From: Myxococcales bacterium
GTDB lineage: Bacteria; Myxococcota_A; Polyangia; Fen-1088
Assembly (NCBI GenBank): GCA_022184915.1
Contig: JAGTJU010000005.1
Coordinates: forward strand, 62,001 to 126,000
Direction: 5' to 3'
Length of the DNA stretch: 64,000 nucleotides
Positions 26,781 through 38,586 of the stretch are shown here, in pieces; position 1 is the stretch's first letter, and each line of letters opens with the position of its first letter. Made by a program: the position numbers and the translations under genes. The notes under the pieces are model-generated. The model was not told the DNA's origin. It searched no databases and saw only the letters and a program-made list of their open reading frames with translations.

Positions 26781-27539
26781 GTGTCGGACCACAAACACGC
26801 CATGGTGACCGGGGCCAGCGAGGGCATCGGGCGCGCGTTCGCCCGCGCCCTTGCGGAGCGGGGCTATGCGGTCACCCTGGTCGCGCGGCGAGAGGCGGCG
26901 CTGGCCGAGGTGCTACGGCAGATGAACGGCGAAGGGCACGGCCTTTTGGCCGCTGATTTGTCCACGGCAGACGGTCTCGCGGCCACGCGGGCGCGCCTGG
27001 CCGACCGGCATGTGCACCTGCTGGTGAACAACGCGGGCGTCGGCGCCTTTGGTCCCTTCGGGGCCCTCCCCCTCGAAACGCACCTCGAGGTGTGCCGCCT
27101 GAACATGCAGGCGCTCGTGGCCCTCTCCCACGCGTTCTGTCAGCAGGCGCAACCGGAGGACGCGCTCGTCAACGTCTCGTCGATTCTGGGCTTTGCCCCG
27201 CAGCCCTCCCAGCCCATCTACGCGGCCACCAAGGCCTTCGTGACCTCCCTCACCGAGTCGCTGTGGCTCGAGCAAAAAGCGCGAGGCGTGCACGTCATGG
27301 GCCTTCACCCCGGCGCCACGTCCACCCGTTTCGGTGAGCATGCCGGCCGGCCCATGGGCTTTCGCCGTCCCGTCTGGATGTCGCAGTCGCCCGAGCAAGT
27401 GGTCGACGTCGCGTTGCGGGCCCTGGACCGCAAAAAGGGCCCCTCGGTGGCCTGCGGGCTGGTGGGCCGTATCTTCGTGACCGGAGCCCGCTGGCTGCCC
27501 CGTAGCTGGCTGGTCCGCCTGATGCGCGCGGCCGGCTGA
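26781..27539 (+). CDS. short-chain dehydrogenase/reductase
   Basis: NAD(P)-dependent oxidoreductase of the classical SDR type, 252 residues. Cofactor motif TGASEGIG (about 10-17), NNAG motif (LVNNAGVGAFG), catalytic Ser in NVSSILG and the Tyr-x3-Lys pair in IYAATKAF. The C-terminal end is hydrophobic and basic (RIFVTGARWLPRSWLVRLM), as in SDRs that act on lipids at membranes. The substrate is unknown. It starts with GTG on a predicted leaderless mRNA. Confidence 0.9.
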   Translation: MSDHKHAMVTGASEGIGRAFARALAERGYAVTLVARREAALAEVLRQMNGEGHGLLAADLSTADGLAATRARLADRHVHLLVNNAGVGAFGPFGALPLETHLEVCRLNMQALVALSHAFCQQAQPEDALVNVSSILGFAPQPSQPIYAATKAFVTSLTESLWLEQKARGVHVMGLHPGATSTRFGEHAGRPMGFRRPVWMSQSPEQVVDVALRALDRKKGPSVACGLVGRIFVTGARWLPRSWLVRLMRAAG

Positions 27540-27577
27540 GCGGGGCGTCTCCCTTCGGCGGCGGCCCTGGTTCCGGT

Positions 27578-27583
27578 TAAGCT
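27578..27583 (+). promoter_or_regulatory. -10-like element of the methyltransferase gene
   Basis: TAAGCT predicts a start near 27590, two bases before the ATG at 27592. Confidence 0.35.
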
Positions 27584-27591
27584 TCTCGCTC

Positions 27592-30488
<2,897 letters not shown>

Positions 30489-30546
30489 GCCGCGTCCCAC
30501 CAGACGTCAGGCTCCCGTCCCCGTGCCACGAGATTTTGAGTCCACC

Positions 30547-30562
30547 GCGACAAGACTGTCGC
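30547..30562. promoter_or_regulatory. palindrome upstream of the HTTM gene
   Basis: GCGACA-AGAC-TGTCGC is a perfect 6-bp inverted repeat with a 4-base centre, between ligA and the HTTM gene. It shares the 10-mer GACTGTCGCA with the palindrome upstream of the GH79 gene. It may be an operator or a short hairpin. Confidence 0.3.
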
Positions 30563-30637
30563 AATCGGTCGCGCCGCTCGACGACAGCGCACGCTCATAG
30601 GCCCTGGCACGAGGGCTGCTTGAAACGCCTGGCTTCC

Positions 30638-32101
30638 ATGTTGCCCCCCGCCCCCCCTCATCTCGACGAAGCGCCCCCCAGCCGCTGGCGGCGCGTGCGC
30701 GCACACCTGCGCGAGGCGGCGGTGCTCGACCTGCGCGCCCTGGCCCTCGGCCGCATCGGCTTGGCCTTGCTCCTCCTTTACGACCTTGCCCTGCGGGCGA
30801 CGGATCTCGAAGCCCACTACACGGACGCGGGCGTGGAGCCGCGCAGCGAGGTGGGGCGCCCCGAGCTGCCCCTTTTCCGACTGTACTTTCTTTCGGGCGA
30901 GGCCTCCGTCACGCGCACGCTTTTCGTGATGGCGGCCACGGCTGCCACTGCCCTGCTGCTCGGTTACCGCACGCGGCTCGCCACGGGGCTGTCGTGGATC
31001 TTCGTCGCCTCGCTCCAGGCCCGCAACGGCCACATCTTGCAGGGCGGCGACAACCTGTTGCAGATGTTCCTGCTTTGGGGGCTGTTCCTTCCGCTTGCGG
31101 GGGTGTGGTCGCTCGACGCGCGCACCCGCCCGCCCCCGACCTGCACGCGCATCACGGGGGCCGCCAACTTCGCGTTCTGCGGCCAGCTGTTCATGCTGTA
31201 TTTCATCACTGGCACGCTCAAGGCCAACCTGCCCCATTGGCGCCTGGGTGACGGGGTCTGGGACGCCTTGAACGCGGACGAGTTCGTCACCCGCTTCGGC
31301 CTGTGGCTTCACCCTCACCGGGGGATCCTCAAGCTTTTGGGCTGGGGCACCCTCGTGCTCGAGATCTTGGGCCCCTTCGTGATGCTGGTGCCCCCTCGTC
31401 GTTGGCGGGTTCGCCTGGCCCTGGTGCTGTCCTTCATCGGACTTCACCTCGGCATCACGGCCAGCATGCGCATCGGCATGTTTTCCTTCGTGAGCATCGT
31501 CGGTTGGTTGTTTCTCCTGCCGCCGGGGCTCTTCGATCGTCTGCACGTAAGACCCATCCGCGAGGGCGTGGCACCGAGTGGCTCACGCTGGGCCTCGCGC
31601 GCGGCCGGCGTGATCTTCGCCTACCTGGTTCTCGCCGCGATGGTCTCGGACCGCATGCCTCATGGCCGCGTCCGCGACGGGCTGCTCAAGCCGGCCCGGC
31701 TCCTCGATCTGCAGGAGCACTGGGGTATGTTCGTCAAACCGCGCGCCCACTCGGGGTTCCTCGTGCTCGAAGGCACGCTTCGCAACGGCGGGGCCATCGA
31801 TCTGCTGCGGGGTGGGGCCCCGGTCTCGTTCTCCCCACCGCCGCTGGTGATCGATCTGTTCCCGAACCAGCGTTGGCGCAAGTGGCTCACCGGACTCACC
31901 AAGGACAAAGACGCAGAAAGGCAGCGCGCCGAGCGCTTCGCCGCGTGGCTCTGTCGCAAGGAAAACTCCACGCGGCCTTCCGAGACCGCGCTCACGAACG
32001 TGCGCGTCGTCTACGTCAAACACCCCGTGGACGCGCGGGGTGACGACAGCCGCGCCGAACGCGTGACCGTAGCCTCGAAAGCCTGTCGCCCCGAAGGGTA
32101 G
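30638..32101 (+). CDS. HTTM-domain membrane protein
   Basis: Integral membrane protein of about 487 residues with the horizontally-transferred-transmembrane (HTTM) domain seen in vitamin K-dependent gamma-carboxylase relatives. Several long hydrophobic helices (for example IGLALLLLYDLALRA, FVMAATAATALLLGY, LFLPLAGVWSL, LVLSFIGLHLGI) are followed by a soluble C-terminal region (about 350-487). Bacterial HTTM proteins rarely have a proven function. The ATG at 30638 is the conservative start; a TTG at 30620 preceded by GAGGG would add six residues. Confidence 0.8.
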   Translation: MLPPAPPHLDEAPPSRWRRVRAHLREAAVLDLRALALGRIGLALLLLYDLALRATDLEAHYTDAGVEPRSEVGRPELPLFRLYFLSGEASVTRTLFVMAATAATALLLGYRTRLATGLSWIFVASLQARNGHILQGGDNLLQMFLLWGLFLPLAGVWSLDARTRPPPTCTRITGAANFAFCGQLFMLYFITGTLKANLPHWRLGDGVWDALNADEFVTRFGLWLHPHRGILKLLGWGTLVLEILGPFVMLVPPRRWRVRLALVLSFIGLHLGITASMRIGMFSFVSIVGWLFLLPPGLFDRLHVRPIREGVAPSGSRWASRAAGVIFAYLVLAAMVSDRMPHGRVRDGLLKPARLLDLQEHWGMFVKPRAHSGFLVLEGTLRNGGAIDLLRGGAPVSFSPPPLVIDLFPNQRWRKWLTGLTKDKDAERQRAERFAAWLCRKENSTRPSETALTNVRVVYVKHPVDARGDDSRAERVTVASKACRPEG

Positions 32102-32164
32102 AGTGCCTGCACGGCCCATCGCGGCAGCCCAACAGCTAAAAGCCAGACACGCAGCGCGCTGGCC

Positions 32165-32182
32165 GGGCCCTGGAACGGGCCC
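32165..32182 (+). terminator. weak hairpin after the HTTM gene
   Basis: GGGCCC (32165-32170) and GGGCCC (32177-32182) can pair around TGGAAC, 64 bases past the HTTM stop. No T-run follows; it may partly insulate the OmpA promoter. Confidence 0.25.
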
Positions 32183-32193
32183 CTTGAAGGCTC

Positions 32194-32222
32194 TTGTTCG
32201 GTGAAGGAACCGCGCGTAGTCT
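32194..32222 (+). promoter_or_regulatory. promoter of the OmpA-like lipoprotein gene
   Basis: TTGTTC (32194-32199) and TAGTCT (32217-32222) are separated by 17 bases. The predicted start near 32229 gives a leader of about 49 bases ending in CGGGAG before the ATG. Confidence 0.5.
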
Positions 32223-32277
32223 CGCGTCCAATCCAGAGCCCCCCTCAGGGACACCTTATCCAATTACGGGAGTTACC

Positions 32278-32994
32278 ATGATCCGAACACGTCTTCGACA
32301 AGGAATGAATTTCGGCCTCGCGACGGCGCTCTTCGTGGCGTCCGGTGCAGGATGCGCCACCAAACAGCAAACGGGAACGCTCATCGGCGCGGGCGCAGGC
32401 CTCGGCGCGGGCGCCGGCATCGGAGCCGCCGTGGGCGGAAAAAAGGGCGCCATCATCGGTGGCACCGTGGGCGCCATCGGAGGCGCGGCGGCAGGCAACC
32501 TCATCGGCCGCTACATGGACAAGCAAGAAGAGAAGCTCAAGCAGGTCGAAGGGGCCAAGGTCGAACGTGCGGGTGACCAGCTCGTGGTCAAGTTCGACTC
32601 CGCCATCCTGTTCGACACGGGCAAGTCGACCCTCAAGCCTCAGTCCGAAAAAGACCTGGAAGCCTTCTCGAAGGTCTTGACCGAGTTCGAGGAAACCAAC
32701 CTGGTCATCGAAGGCCACACCGACAGCACGGGCGGCAAGAAGGTCAACCAGCAGCTCTCGGAAAAGCGCGCCGAGGCCGTCATCGCATACCTCGAGTCCC
32801 ACGGCGTCAAGCGTGCACGTATGACCGGCAAGGGCATGGCCGATGGCGAGCCCGTAGGCGACAACACCACCAACGAAGGCCGCCAGCTGAACCGCCGCGT
32901 CGAGGTTGAGATCGCGGCCAACGAGGACCTCAAGAAGAAGGCCGACGAGGAAGCGGCCGCTTCCGAGACCGCCCCGAACACGGCCGCCAAGTAG
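32278..32994 (+). CDS. OmpA-family lipoprotein with glycine zipper
   Basis: 238-residue outer-membrane lipoprotein that binds peptidoglycan. The lipid-carrying Cys is residue 26 (VASGAGC). Residues 33-75 form a glycine-zipper stretch (GAGAGLGAGAGIGAAVGG). The OmpA-like domain (about 95-220) has the meso-DAP-binding pattern (ILFDTGKSTLKP, EGHTDSTG, NQQLSEKRAEAV, NRRVEVEI). The C-terminus is Lys/Glu/Ala-rich. GGGAG lies 6 bases before the ATG. It is flanked by its own promoter and a strong terminator, so it is probably a highly expressed structural protein. Confidence 0.92.
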   Translation: MIRTRLRQGMNFGLATALFVASGAGCATKQQTGTLIGAGAGLGAGAGIGAAVGGKKGAIIGGTVGAIGGAAAGNLIGRYMDKQEEKLKQVEGAKVERAGDQLVVKFDSAILFDTGKSTLKPQSEKDLEAFSKVLTEFEETNLVIEGHTDSTGGKKVNQQLSEKRAEAVIAYLESHGVKRARMTGKGMADGEPVGDNTTNEGRQLNRRVEVEIAANEDLKKKADEEAAASETAPNTAAK

Positions 32995-33067
32995 ATCGCG
33001 CAGGGCCGAGCAGGGACCGCGGAGGTCCGAGCGCTCGCGGGCGCTGCCCCGCTTGCCCCGAATCCCC

Positions 33068-33110
33068 AAAAAACAGGCCGCTTGCCTCTGGCTCGCGGCC
33101 TGTTTCGTTG
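33068..33110. terminator. strong bidirectional terminator
   Basis: AAACAGGCCGC (33071-33081) pairs perfectly with GCGGCCTGTTT (33095-33105), with an A-run on the left and T-rich sequence on the right. It can end the lipoprotein gene (plus) and the M48 protease gene (minus), which converge here. Confidence 0.88.
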
Positions 33111-33127
33111 TCGGCTCCGCGGACGCG

Positions 33128-34600
33128 TTACTGCACGACGACCTTCACCAGCGTGCCCTTTTGCACCTTGTCCTCGAGGCTCATACCGTTGAGAACCCCG
33201 AGATTCACTTTCTCCGTTTGTGCCAAAGCAGGCAGGGGATAAGGCTTCACGATCTCCGCCAGCGTGGCGTCCGCGTTGGCCGTAACCACCTTGATCTTCA
33301 TCGGGCGAACCGTCTTCGCGGCCGCATCAGCAAGCGGAGCGAAGCTATCGGCGATCGATACCAGGTTTGGGAGCTGAGCCGCGAAGTCAGGCTCCTGCGC
33401 GAGGCCCACGAACGCGTAGACCTTCCCGCCCCTCTCGATGAAGGTCGTCACGGCCATGGTGGCGACCGGCTGGTTGGCCACGGTGATGCGGCTCTTCGCG
33501 CGCACGGCCGGCATACCATTCACCGTGAGGGTCTGCCGCTCGAGCTCCTGGACTGCGTCCTCTTTCGCCAGCGCATCGGCGGCCGCTGCGGCGCTGGCCC
33601 CTTCCGCCAGCGTCAACGTGGCGGTGCTCTTGCGGTCTTGAGGAGCCAGGACCACCTTGGACTTCGAGTTCTGCAACAGCCATCCCGGCGGGACCACGAA
33701 CTGAAAATCGAGGTCGGGGTGCTTGAACCAGCCGGCGTCCTCGAAGCCCTCTCGCGGGTTTTTCCCAAAGACGATGCCGTCGACGGCGCGCAGGTATTTT
33801 TCGCGGTCCACGTTGAAGCGCGTGGCCAAGCCTGCCTGTGCCTGTTCCGAAAGTTTGTTGACCGTCTCGAAGCGCTCGCCGGGGTCGGGGTGAGAACTCG
33901 TCCACGCCGGCAAACGCCCCGCACCCCCGTTGAGAAGTGAAAGCGTACGGAAAAAGTCGGCCATTTCGCGCGTGTCGTAGCCCGCCTTGGTGGCGTACTC
34001 CACGCCCAACTTGTCGCTCTGGCGCTCGTCGTCCCGTCCGTACTTGAGCAGCGTGAGTTGCCCCGCGGCCCCAAGGAGCTGCTCACCGAGGTCACCCGAC
34101 AAGGCCCCGCCCACGGCAACCCCAAGCCCCAAAAACACCTGTTTGGTGTACCGGTCCGCTCCGTGTCGCGCCATCACGTGGCCGACCTCGTGCCCCAAAA
34201 CGCCCGCCATGGCAGCTTCGTTGTTGAGATAGGCCAAAATGCCCCGGGTCAGGTACACATAGCCACCCGGCAGCGCGAACGCGTTCACGGTGGGATCGTC
34301 CATCAGGCGGAACGTAAACGCCGCGCCTGGCTCATGGCTCTTCGCGAGCACCGCCTGTCCCACGTCACGCACGTAGCCCGCCAGCGCAGGCGCATTGACC
34401 TCGCCCATCTCGGCCAAGACGGCTTGGTCGTTCTGGGCACCGACCTCTTTTTCCTGCGACTTGGACAGCAGCGAGAACTCCCGGCGCCCGGTCACGGGGT
34501 TGACCGCGCAGCTCGAGACCACCAACATCGACGAGGCCCACAGGCAAGCCAAAGAACCCACGTCGACCAACGACTTACGAGAGGAGCGTTTCACGTTCAT
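33128..34600 (-). CDS. M48-family metalloprotease, lipoprotein
   Basis: Zinc protease of the BepA/Oma1 type, likely periplasmic and lipid-anchored: 490 residues with a lipobox Cys31 (VVSSC). The active site HEVGH spans His137, Glu138 and His141. The third ligand is the Glu in YGRDDERQSD, four residues before the conserved Asp. The C-terminal half (about 230-490) is a separate region containing a possible LysM-like tail (VKPYPLPALAQTEKVN). BepA proteins degrade misassembled outer-membrane proteins; a similar quality-control role is inferred. The ATG at 34600 gives the signal peptide; longer frames upstream do not. Confidence 0.87.
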   Translation of the reverse strand: MNVKRSSRKSLVDVGSLACLWASSMLVVSSCAVNPVTGRREFSLLSKSQEKEVGAQNDQAVLAEMGEVNAPALAGYVRDVGQAVLAKSHEPGAAFTFRLMDDPTVNAFALPGGYVYLTRGILAYLNNEAAMAGVLGHEVGHVMARHGADRYTKQVFLGLGVAVGGALSGDLGEQLLGAAGQLTLLKYGRDDERQSDKLGVEYATKAGYDTREMADFFRTLSLLNGGAGRLPAWTSSHPDPGERFETVNKLSEQAQAGLATRFNVDREKYLRAVDGIVFGKNPREGFEDAGWFKHPDLDFQFVVPPGWLLQNSKSKVVLAPQDRKSTATLTLAEGASAAAAADALAKEDAVQELERQTLTVNGMPAVRAKSRITVANQPVATMAVTTFIERGGKVYAFVGLAQEPDFAAQLPNLVSIADSFAPLADAAAKTVRPMKIKVVTANADATLAEIVKPYPLPALAQTEKVNLGVLNGMSLEDKVQKGTLVKVVVQ

Positions 34601-34775
34601 CGCCCCGAAAGATACTCCCGGGGCGGAAGGCGCGCAGGGGACGACGAGACGATTTTCTCCGGCGAGGCAGGTCGGGCGCGCGCCCCGTCCCCCAGGGCCG
34701 TCGAGCAGGATTGGCCCCCCTTCGCCGTAACTCCCGGGCGCCAGGCCCGGAAAATTCGGGCAAAATGTCACCCCC

Positions 34776-35678
34776 ATGCGCCCCACGTCTGCCCCCTCGC
34801 CGTCCCCGCGGCGTCCCTTCGTCTCTCCCCTCGCCGTCTCGGCGCTTTGCTTGGCTGCCTTTTCGGGCTGCCCGCTCTTGGCCCATCTCCCCGTGCAAGC
34901 GCCCTCACTGGTCGAGCTGCTCAAACCCGTCGTATCGTTCCAGGATGCCGTGCTCGTTCGCGCGCCTTCCCGCCAGCAACTCGCCGCGCATTATTGTCCC
35001 CGTGTGGTGGACCCGCCGTTCGGGCTGCGATCAGGCCTCGAGGCGCTGTGTGAGGGCTTCTTCGGTCCGCCTCCCAGCGCCGAAGACATGAAGGTCGGGT
35101 TCGACCTGCAGTTTCACATCGACAACCCCAACCAGTTCCCGCTGCCGATGGGTTCGGCGCTCACGGCCATCGACACCTTCGCCAACCGGGCCGGTGGTGC
35201 GGTCTCGTTGGGTGCCGTCTGCGTCCAGTTCTGCCCCGAAGGTGTGACTTGTAGCGGGCAAGCTGCAGAGGGTGCCTGCCGAGCCAGCGAACGCGATGTA
35301 CGCTCCCTGTCGGATTTCGGGCAGGCCGCGACCAACCTCATCATCGGCTTGGGGGCTGGACTGGCTCGCGGCGAAAAGCCGGCCTTCACCCTGCCTCCCA
35401 TTGCCTCGGGCGGCTCGGCCGACGTGTTCGTTCGTTACGCTTTCGGACCCGAAAAGCTTTGGCCCCTCATGCAGAACCTGGCGGCCGATGCCAAGGAAGA
35501 GCTCGCCAAGGGACGGATGCCCGAGTTTCGAATCCCCTACAAGCTCGAAGGCACGTTGTTCTTCGACGCCGGCAGCATCGGCCGCGCGGCGGTTGGATTT
35601 GGGCCAAGGGACGGCACATGGCCCCTGCCCACTGAACCCCTGCGGGACGCAGCCCTCGGCGCAGCCGCCCGCCTGTGA
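34776..35678 (+). CDS. lipoprotein with LEA14-like domain
   Basis: 300 residues with a lipobox-like AAFSGC (Cys32). The middle part has the LEA type 2/WHy pattern: VGFDLQFHIDNPNQFPLPMG followed by a second beta region, which in other bacteria forms a small immunoglobulin-like fold. Four further cysteines (CVQFCPEGVTC, GAC) may form disulfides in the periplasm. Function is unknown. It is divergent from the M48 protease gene, with about 175 bases between the two starts. Confidence 0.68.
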   Translation: MRPTSAPSPSPRRPFVSPLAVSALCLAAFSGCPLLAHLPVQAPSLVELLKPVVSFQDAVLVRAPSRQQLAAHYCPRVVDPPFGLRSGLEALCEGFFGPPPSAEDMKVGFDLQFHIDNPNQFPLPMGSALTAIDTFANRAGGAVSLGAVCVQFCPEGVTCSGQAAEGACRASERDVRSLSDFGQAATNLIIGLGAGLARGEKPAFTLPPIASGGSADVFVRYAFGPEKLWPLMQNLAADAKEELAKGRMPEFRIPYKLEGTLFFDAGSIGRAAVGFGPRDGTWPLPTEPLRDAALGAAARL

Positions 35679-35699
35679 GCAGGCCCTCGGCGCAGGGGC

Positions 35700-35936
35700 T
35701 CACCCCCCGAAAAAGCGCGCGTCGAGCAGGCGCCCAAGCCCCGCGAACACCGCCCACACCCCGCAGGGCGCGAGGAGCATACCCACGTAGGCCAGGGGCC
35801 GAGGCCGACCCAGGGCGATGCGCACCCCTTGGACACAGGCCAAGCCCCCCCCGGCCAGCAGGAACAAACCCCAGATCACGGCGCGGGCCGCCTCGCGCCT
35901 TCGGCCATCCCGTTGCGGTTCATGCCGCCATTTCAC
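35700..35936 (-). CDS. small membrane protein
   Basis: 78 residues, GTG start at 35936. A basic N-terminus (RHEPQRDGRRREAAR) is followed by two hydrophobic helices (AVIWGLFLLAGGGLACVQGV and AYVGMLLAPCGVWAVFAGLG), giving a two-helix hairpin in the inner membrane. No family recognised. It converges with the LEA-like lipoprotein gene. The gene call rests only on composition and membrane topology. Confidence 0.5.
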   Translation of the reverse strand: MKWRHEPQRDGRRREAARAVIWGLFLLAGGGLACVQGVRIALGRPRPLAYVGMLLAPCGVWAVFAGLGRLLDARFFGG

Positions 35937-35998
35937 GTCGCATGAGGGGCGGACGCAACTTTGGCGGGGAAAGCGGCGCGGCTTCGGAGTCTCCGGGC

Positions 35999-36004
35999 TA
36001 GATT
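35999..36004 (+). promoter_or_regulatory. -10 element of the guanylyltransferase gene
   Basis: TAGATT predicts a start near 36011, two bases before the ATG at 36013. Confidence 0.4.
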
Positions 36005-36012
36005 AGCGAGCC

Positions 36013-37074
36013 ATGTCGGAAAGCTTCGCGTTGATTTTGGCCGGCGGGGGGGGCACCCGCCTCTGGCCTTCGAGCCGCCGCGCACGCCCCAAGCAGCTCC
36101 TGACCCTGGGGGGCGACGAAACGCTCTTGGCCGCCACGTACCGCCGGGCCAGCGCCCTCGTGGGCCCGGCGAACACGCTGGTGGTCACCGCCGCGGATCA
36201 AGCGGAGGCCGTGAAGGCCGCGCTTCCCGGACTGCCGGCCGACAACTTGGTGTCCGAGCCGGCCCCCCGCAACACCGCTGCGGCCGTGGCTCTGGGTGCC
36301 GTGGCGGCCACCCGCCGTGCGGGAGAGGGTGCGCGCCTGGCCGTCCTTCCTTCGGACGCGTACATCGGTGACGAGCAGGGCTTTTTGGCGACGGCGCGGC
36401 GTGCGCTTGCGTATGCGGACACGGCCATCGTCACCATCGGCATCAAGCCCACAGCCCCCGAAACGGGTTACGGCTACGTGCGCCCCGCCGCCACCGTCGA
36501 CGACCAGGGGGTTCGCCGCGTCGATGCGTTCGTCGAAAAGCCCAATCTGGAGACAGCCCAGCGGTACCTGGCCGAAGGCTACTTCTGGAACGCCGGCATG
36601 TTCTTCATGACCGCCGGCCACTTGTTTCGCGAGGTCGACGCCCATCTGCCCGCCTTGGGGCGGATCGTGGCCGAGCTGCGCGGCGCCCCCCTCTTCGCGG
36701 CGACGGCCCAAACCCACTACCCAAACGCCCCCGCCATCTCCATCGACGTCGGGATCATGGAGAAAGCCGCCGGCCTCCTCGTGGTTCCCGGGGATTTCGG
36801 CTGGAACGACGTGGGCAGCTGGGCGGCCTTGTCAGCGGTCCGCGCCCCCGATGCCCACGGCAACGTGGTCGTAGGCACGCACCTTGCCTTGAACGCGCAC
36901 GGCAACGTCGTCTTCTCCGACGGAAACGGCCCCCTGGTGGCACTCGCCGACGTGGACGACCTGGTGGTGGTGGTGACCCCCGAAGCCGTGCTGGTAACGC
37001 GACGCGATAAAGCGCAAAACGTAAAGGCCGTCGTCGACGCGCTCGCGGCGCACGGCCGCACGGATCTGCTCTAG
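36013..37074 (+). CDS. mannose-1-phosphate guanylyltransferase
   Basis: Makes GDP-mannose from mannose 1-phosphate and GTP, for polysaccharide and glycolipid synthesis. 353 residues: the nucleotidyl-transferase domain only, without the isomerase domain of bifunctional ManC/AlgA proteins. Motifs: LAGGGGTRLWPSSR (about 9-22), RPKQLL, the base-binding APRNTAAAV, FVEKP (about 176) and WNAGMFF. The phosphomannomutase gene follows on the same strand, so the two enzymes provide consecutive steps. Confidence 0.93.
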   Translation: MSESFALILAGGGGTRLWPSSRRARPKQLLTLGGDETLLAATYRRASALVGPANTLVVTAADQAEAVKAALPGLPADNLVSEPAPRNTAAAVALGAVAATRRAGEGARLAVLPSDAYIGDEQGFLATARRALAYADTAIVTIGIKPTAPETGYGYVRPAATVDDQGVRRVDAFVEKPNLETAQRYLAEGYFWNAGMFFMTAGHLFREVDAHLPALGRIVAELRGAPLFAATAQTHYPNAPAISIDVGIMEKAAGLLVVPGDFGWNDVGSWAALSAVRAPDAHGNVVVGTHLALNAHGNVVFSDGNGPLVALADVDDLVVVVTPEAVLVTRRDKAQNVKAVVDALAAHGRTDLL

Positions 37075-37172
37075 GCCAAAGCCCGGCTTCGCTTGGTGAG
37101 CGGCGCGACAGGCTGCTAACCTGGCGAGGTTTTCCGCCCATCGACTTGCTTTTTTCGACGCGCCTTTTCGAC

Positions 37173-38564
37173 ATGACCAGCACCATGAACCCCCGTGTTT
37201 TCCGCGAATACGACATTCGCGGCGTCGCCGAACGCGACTTCCCCGACGCGTTCGTCTTTCAGCTCGGCAACGCCCTGGGCGCCCACTTCCGCGCGCAGGG
37301 AGCACGAACCGTGACGTTGGGCCGCGACGCCCGCCTCTCCTCACCCCGCATTCACGCCACACTCAGGGAGCGGCTGCTCGCCGCGGGACTCGACGTGGTG
37401 GACGTGGGGATCGTTCACACGCCGGGCCTTTACTTCTCCGTGTTTCACCTCGAAGCCGACGGGGGCGTGATGATCACGGCGAGTCACAATCCGGGCGACG
37501 ACAACGGATTCAAGATCGTCCGGGGCCGCAGCACGATCTACGGTGACGAGATCCAGGAGCTCAAGCGGCGCATCATCGAGCAGCGCTTCCCCGAACTGGA
37601 AGGGGCGACCCCCGGCAAGGTTCGGGAGCTGGACATCCTCACCCCCTACGTCGCGTACATCGCCGACAACCTGCAGCTGGGTGCCAAGCGCCCCAAGGTG
37701 GTGGTGGACGCGGGCAACGGAACGGGTGGCCTCTCGTGCGTACCCCTGCTCGAGCAGCTCGGCTTCCCCGTCGAACCCCTGTTCTGCGAACCCGACGGTC
37801 GCTACCCCAACCATCACCCCGATCCCACCGTGGCCGAGAACATGGCCGCCCTCATCGAACGGGTGAGCGCCACCGGGGCCGAGGTGGGCATCGCGCTCGA
37901 CGGCGATGCAGACCGCATCGGTGTGGTGGACGCCCGTGGGCGCATCGTGTGGGGGGACCAGCTCATGATCCTGTTCGCCCGGGCCATCTTGAAAGAGCAC
38001 CCCGGCGCCACGTTCGTGAGCGAAGTGAAATGCAGCCAGGCGCTTTACGACGAAATCGAGCGTCTCGGCGGACGGGCCATCATGTGGAAGGTGGGCCACT
38101 CCCTCATCAAGGTGAAGATGAAGGAAGAGGGCGCGCTGCTGGCCGGCGAGATGTCGGGCCACATGTTTTTCCGCCACCGCTACTTCGGCTTCGACGACGC
38201 CGTGTATGCGGCGGCGCGGCTCATGGAGCTCCTGTCGAACGACGCAGGCACGCTCACGGACTTGGTGGACACCTTGCCGGTGCTCTACAACACGCCCGAG
38301 ATTCGTATCGACTGCCCGGACGACCACAAAGCCGAGGTCGTTCGCCAAGCAGCCGCCCACTTCCGGGCACACTACGCCGTCAACGAGATCGACGGCGTTC
38401 GCATCCAGTTTCCCGGCGGTTGGGGCCTGGTGCGGGCCTCGAACACGGGCCCGGTCCTGGTCATGCGCTGCGAAGCCGGCAGCGACGCGCGCTGCGCGGA
38501 GATCCGCACCGAGATCGAAACGGTGCTCTCGGGGATCCGGCGCGCGCTCGAGAGCGCGGCTTGA
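37173..38564 (+). CDS. phosphomannomutase/phosphoglucomutase
   Basis: AlgC/ManB-type enzyme interconverting mannose (or glucose) 6- and 1-phosphates. 463 residues, the usual AlgC length. FREYDIRGVAE is the N-terminal signature, the phosphoserine loop is TASHNPGDDNGFK (about 109), the Mg loop DGDADRIG (about 245), the sugar loop GEMSGHMFF (about 325) and the phosphate loop RASNTGPVLVMRCE. Either 37173 or the ATG at 37185 could be the start. A TAACCT -10-like hexamer near 37117 may drive it separately. Confidence 0.94.
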   Translation: MTSTMNPRVFREYDIRGVAERDFPDAFVFQLGNALGAHFRAQGARTVTLGRDARLSSPRIHATLRERLLAAGLDVVDVGIVHTPGLYFSVFHLEADGGVMITASHNPGDDNGFKIVRGRSTIYGDEIQELKRRIIEQRFPELEGATPGKVRELDILTPYVAYIADNLQLGAKRPKVVVDAGNGTGGLSCVPLLEQLGFPVEPLFCEPDGRYPNHHPDPTVAENMAALIERVSATGAEVGIALDGDADRIGVVDARGRIVWGDQLMILFARAILKEHPGATFVSEVKCSQALYDEIERLGGRAIMWKVGHSLIKVKMKEEGALLAGEMSGHMFFRHRYFGFDDAVYAAARLMELLSNDAGTLTDLVDTLPVLYNTPEIRIDCPDDHKAEVVRQAAAHFRAHYAVNEIDGVRIQFPGGWGLVRASNTGPVLVMRCEAGSDARCAEIRTEIETVLSGIRRALESAA

Positions 38565-38586
38565 AGCCCCGAGGCTCTGGCCGCGT

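Noticed and set aside
33900-34200. Missing third zinc ligand in the M48 protease (QSD instead of EAD)
   Set aside because: In BepA-type enzymes the ligand is the Glu four residues before the Asp, and that Glu (ERQSD) is present.
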